In this document: positions 61,375 to 64,000 of the stretch, piece by piece | Numbering within the stretch: position 1 is the first letter of the stretch | Layout of the letters: each line of letters opens with the position of its first letter | Assembly: GCF_030012215.1 (NCBI RefSeq) | Contig: NZ_JASCXX010000019.1 | Location: forward strand, 50,749-114,748 | Direction of reading: 5' to 3' | Source of the DNA: Anaerobaca lacustris | GTDB taxonomy: Bacteria > Planctomycetota > Phycisphaerae > Sedimentisphaerales > Anaerobacaceae | DNA: 64,000 bases | Notes under the pieces: generated by a model | The model's input: the letters and a program-made list of their open reading frames with translations, nothing else | Database searches by the model: none | What the model was told of the DNA's origin: nothing | Made by a program: the position numbers and the translations under genes

Positions 61375-61613
61375 GCGTTCCATGCTCCTTTCTTCGAGTT
61401 GGTCCCATAGTACTTGCTCCGCCTCCCCGGGACAATTCCCTATGCCGAACCATCCGAGAATAATCGACTTGATATGGGCAACAGCGAGGGACTTCATGGG
61501 TCCGAGAACAGAGTCAGGTTGCGGCGCGCTTCGTCCAAAGGGTCTGATCGATCTGGACGATGCAATGGCAGGTGCAGAGGCATTCGTCCGGTCTTTCTTG
61601 GTGGGAGATGAAC

Positions 61614-62408
61614 ATGATTGGGATGAAGCAGCGTATCAAGAACAGCCCTCTCTATCGGGTCATCCGTCCGGTGATGTTCCATGCCCGGCGTTTCAAGCGG
61701 TGGCTTCGCCCTCCGAGGGGCGTCAGGTACGACACCCAGATGTTTCAGGTCATGGCGCAATCGCTGCGCCCGGACTCCGTCTGCGTCGACGTGGGCGCCT
61801 CCGTCGGCGACATTCTGAAACGAATTCAGGCCGCCGCCCCGGAGGGCAGGCATTTCGCCATCGAGGCACTGCCTCATCTGGCCGAGGCGCTTGAGAGCAA
61901 CTTCCCGAATGTGCGGGTGTTTGCGTGCGCCCTGTCCGATTGCACGGGCCGGGCCCCATTCCATTTCGTCAGGAACCGCTCGGCCTTCAGCGGCTTACGC
62001 CGGCGCACCTACGACTTCGGCTATCCGGCGGAGGTGGAGGAAATCCGCGTGCAGACAAAGCGGCTCGATGACCTCATTCCGCAAGACGTCCAGGTGGACT
62101 TCATCAAGATGGATATCGAGGGCGGCGAGTATCATGCCATGCTGGGCGGCGCAAAGACCATCCTGCGGTGCCGGCCCATGATCGTATTCGAAGCGAGCGT
62201 CCGCTCGACCGGACATTACGGTGTTTCGCCCGAGATGATCCACGATCTGATTGTCCGCGATTTCCGGTTGAAGCTGTCAACGATGGAACGGTGGCTGTCC
62301 GACGAGCTCCCGTTTTCCAGGGAGGCGTTCGCCGCCGCCTATCAGAAGGATTTCTACTTCATCGCCTATCCGCCCGAGCGTCGTCGCCGGATGACAGCGC
62401 ACACATGA
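61614..62408 (+). CDS. FkbM-family SAM-dependent methyltransferase
   Basis: 264 aa. Class-I SAM fold: VCVDVGASVGDILKRIQAAA (glycine loop), FAIEALPHLAEALES (acidic end of strand 2), VRVFACALSDCTGRAPFHFV and DFIKMDIEGGEYHAMLGG, the FkbM signature. FkbM enzymes O-methylate sugars or secondary metabolites. The basic N-terminus (MKQRIKNSPLYRVIRPVMFH) suggests membrane association. The ATG at 61614 has GGGAG 6 nt upstream. Its stop is 8 nt from the convergent sigma-factor stop. The acceptor is unknown; a surface glycan is plausible. Confidence 0.85.
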   Translation: MIGMKQRIKNSPLYRVIRPVMFHARRFKRWLRPPRGVRYDTQMFQVMAQSLRPDSVCVDVGASVGDILKRIQAAAPEGRHFAIEALPHLAEALESNFPNVRVFACALSDCTGRAPFHFVRNRSAFSGLRRRTYDFGYPAEVEEIRVQTKRLDDLIPQDVQVDFIKMDIEGGEYHAMLGGAKTILRCRPMIVFEASVRSTGHYGVSPEMIHDLIVRDFRLKLSTMERWLSDELPFSREAFAAAYQKDFYFIAYPPERRRRMTAHT

Positions 62409-62415
62409 TCCCTTC

Positions 62416-63279
62416 CTATTCCGCTTCCATGTATTCATAGAGCCGGGTCAGCGCGTCGCGTCGAATCTGGCGAATCCGCTCCCGCGTCAGACCCATCTTC
62501 TTCCCGATCTCCTTGAGGGTCAGCGGCCGCCGCCCGCCCAGACCGTAGTGGAGCTTCAGCACATCCGCCTCGCGCGGATCGATCTCATCGAGCAGGCGCA
62601 GCGCCTTGGCCGTCTCCTCATACTCCACAAGAGAGTCCTCGGGCCGGCCGGCGTGCTCATCCTCGAGCGTCGATTCCATCACATGACTGTCTTCCTCGTC
62701 GTCGCCACCGAGGCTGTCGCTGACGCTGGCCAGGACCTCGACGATGCGATGAACCACCTTGGCCTTGCGCAGGGGAAGGTGCATCAGAGCGGCCATCTCC
62801 TCCACGCCGCACTTGCGCCCCAGCCGGGCCTCGGCTTCGGTGGCCGTGTGACGCCACTGGTTGATCAGCGTGACCATGTACGTCGGCACGTGCACCGGTT
62901 GAATGTTCTCGAGCAGGGCGCGTTTGATGCTCTGCTTGATCCACCAGGCCGCGTACGTGCTGAACCGTGTGCCCCGCTCCGGATCGAAGTAATCCACCGC
63001 CTTGATCAGGCCGAGATTGCCCTCTTCGATCAGATCGCCAAGACTCATGCCGCGACCGGCGTACTTCTTGGCGATGTTCACCACCAGCCTCAGGTTGCTG
63101 CGAACCAGCAGCTCGCGGGCCCACGGATCGTTGTCCTCGACGACCTTCGTGCCCAGTTCACGCTCTTGGTCCCAACTCAGCAGCGACGCTTCGTCGATCT
63201 CCTTGAGATAGTCCTTCAATGTCACGTCGAATACGATGGTACCCTCCTGCCCGACTGAGAGCCTCTCGACTCCAGCCAT
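62416..63279 (-). CDS. Sigma-70 family RNA polymerase sigma factor (RpoD-like, group 2)
   Basis: 287 aa from the ATG at 63279. Region 1.2: [20 protein letters not shown]. Region 2: [20 protein letters not shown] and [20 protein letters not shown], with [20 protein letters not shown] for -10 recognition. Region 3 follows ([20 protein letters not shown]). Region 4: [20 protein letters not shown] then [13 protein letters not shown], for -35 recognition. Region 1.1 is missing, so it is an alternative rather than the primary sigma factor. No clear ribosome site precedes this ATG; the frame is open up to 63375 and a downstream GTG with a distant AGGAGG is also possible, so the start is uncertain. 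Confidence 0.85.
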   Translation of the reverse strand: MAGVERLSVGQEGTIVFDVTLKDYLKEIDEASLLSWDQERELGTKVVEDNDPWARELLVRSNLRLVVNIAKKYAGRGMSLGDLIEEGNLGLIKAVDYFDPERGTRFSTYAAWWIKQSIKRALLENIQPVHVPTYMVTLINQWRHTATEAEARLGRKCGVEEMAALMHLPLRKAKVVHRIVEVLASVSDSLGGDDEEDSHVMESTLEDEHAGRPEDSLVEYEETAKALRLLDEIDPREADVLKLHYGLGGRRPLTLKEIGKKMGLTRERIRQIRRDALTRLYEYMEAE

Positions 63280-63672
63280 AAAGGCCAATTCGGTTAGGAC
63301 CCTCTTCCGTGTGCTTGTCCTGCGGTGTCCGACCCGCATCATCGTGCGGACTTCAACGACAGTCCGGTGAACCAACTACACCGTCAGTATCGGCCTTCGG
63401 GGTCGCCGGGTTTAGCGAATCGGCAACGGACTTTACACCAATGTGCAAACAACCCGCACAAGACGTGTTAATCGGCCGTCGAGGGCCCCATAATGGGCCT
63501 ACCAAGAGAGATAACCCCAACAAATTCGGACGTTCTGCCTGAAAAGACAGGCCTGGAAGGCGCCCTGTGGGGACGAGGAGGGATGATCGCAAAAGGGGCC
63601 TGCGTCGCGTGGACACAGGCCCCATGAATGCTTCTGACTGCGGCGGGCATCCCGCCGGTGCTACCGATAAGA
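63280..63672. other. Intergenic region
   Basis: It lies between the sigma-factor gene and the right-edge paralog, both on the minus strand. No gene or clear promoter pair was identified. The section 63599-63661 follows the stop of the right-hand gene and would hold its transcript end; no strong hairpin was seen. Confidence 0.4.
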
Positions 63673-64000
63673 CTACTGAGCCGCAGGGCGACCGTAGCCG
63701 ATGTCGTCGATGTAGACAATGCCGGTGCCGCCGGCGGTCGGGCTGGTCTTGCTGCCGACGCCGATTGCCAGCTTCTGGATACGGCTCAGGTTCACACCCG
63801 ACAGGCTGCTGTACGGAATCGCCCATTCCTGCCACGTCGCACGCGCCGTGATGGCCGCATCGGCACTGGCGATCGTCGCGCTGGCGCCGGTGCTGTCCGT
63901 CACACGGACGTACATCGGCTCAGCCGAATTGCCCGTCGGCTGCGTCGCGCCGATCTCCGCCGTCTGCCAGGCGCCGGTCACGTTGCCGGTCGTCGAGAGG
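63673..64000 (-). CDS. Fifth member of the LamG/discoidin paralog family, 3' part only
   Basis: The gene enters from the right edge; its last 108 codons and the TAG stop (63673-63675) are visible. It reads LSTTGNVTGAWQTAEIGATQ, PMYVRVTDSTGASATIASAD, then VNLSRIQKLAIGVGSKTSPT and VYIDDIGYGRPAAQ. This is the C-terminal jelly-roll tail of the family at 13266-24931. The TTGNVTGAWQ segment is the exit of the nested DUF1349-like module, so this copy belongs with paralogs 2 and 3. It lies on the opposite strand, about 39 kb away from the cluster. Confidence 0.85.
   Translation of the reverse strand, partial: LSTTGNVTGAWQTAEIGATQPTGNSAEPMYVRVTDSTGASATIASADAAITARATWQEWAIPYSSLSGVNLSRIQKLAIGVGSKTSPTAGGTGIVYIDDIGYGRPAAQ

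Overview
The window is a GC-rich bacterial chromosome segment. It has closely packed genes, many large secreted proteins built from LamG, discoidin (F5/8), lamin-tail, PPC and CotH modules, Tat-exported oxidoreductases, PQQ-type beta-propellers, and carbohydrate-active enzymes without any SusC/SusD pair. This combination is typical of Planctomycetota, most likely Phycisphaerae (Sedimentisphaerales-like). That placement is inferred from gene content only; no rRNA or tRNA gene was seen.

Layout. 1-12.9 kb: edge of a PQQ-type beta-propeller gene, a ribosome hibernation factor, a YhcH-type lipoprotein, a GH127 arabinofuranosidase, a stand-alone Clp N-domain protein, a CotH/lamin-tail surface protein, a Cys-rich mini-protein, a shikimate kinase-chorismate synthase fusion, a polysaccharide deacetylase, a ThuA-like protein and a 57-residue membrane protein. 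13-25 kb: a decayed gene tail followed by four tandem paralogous secreted proteins (769-983 aa) that share a discoidin/FN3-like core and a C-terminal jelly-roll. Two carry a second domain inserted inside that jelly-roll. A fifth copy runs off the right edge. 25-28 kb: an ArnT-type glycosyltransferase and PAP2 phosphatase pair, and an RF-1-domain protein. 28-47.7 kb: a long co-directional minus-strand catabolic region with GH2, a BASS transporter, an enolase-superfamily dehydratase, a DUF1080-RraA fusion, a UroD/MtaA-like protein, an orphan periplasmic sugar-binding lipoprotein, a sodium:solute symporter, a GH9-GH95 fusion, an alginate-lyase-fold protein, a HEAT protein and a Tat-exported Gfo/Idh/MocA oxidoreductase. 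48-58.5 kb: a PQQ-type propeller, a seven-PPC-repeat/LamG protein, a membrane-anchored HEAT protein and a second CotH/lamin-tail protein. 58.5-63.3 kb: housekeeping and small genes (DUF2007, metallophosphoesterase, coiled-coil lipoprotein, MTA phosphorylase, FkbM methyltransferase, sigma-70 factor).

How it fits together. The 28-47.7 kb region reads as a polysaccharide-degradation locus. Secreted glycosidases and a lyase-fold enzyme release sugars or acids, SSS and BASS carriers import them, and dehydratase, RraA-like, UroD-like and Gfo/Idh enzymes process them. The modular LamG/discoidin/PPC/CotH proteins are probably cell-surface or extracellular binding proteins.

The most notable pattern is a family of small REP/MITE-like palindromic elements. 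They lie between genes, supply stop codons to several genes, interrupt a Clp N-domain gene in frame, and sit exactly at the seam of the GH9-GH95 fusion.
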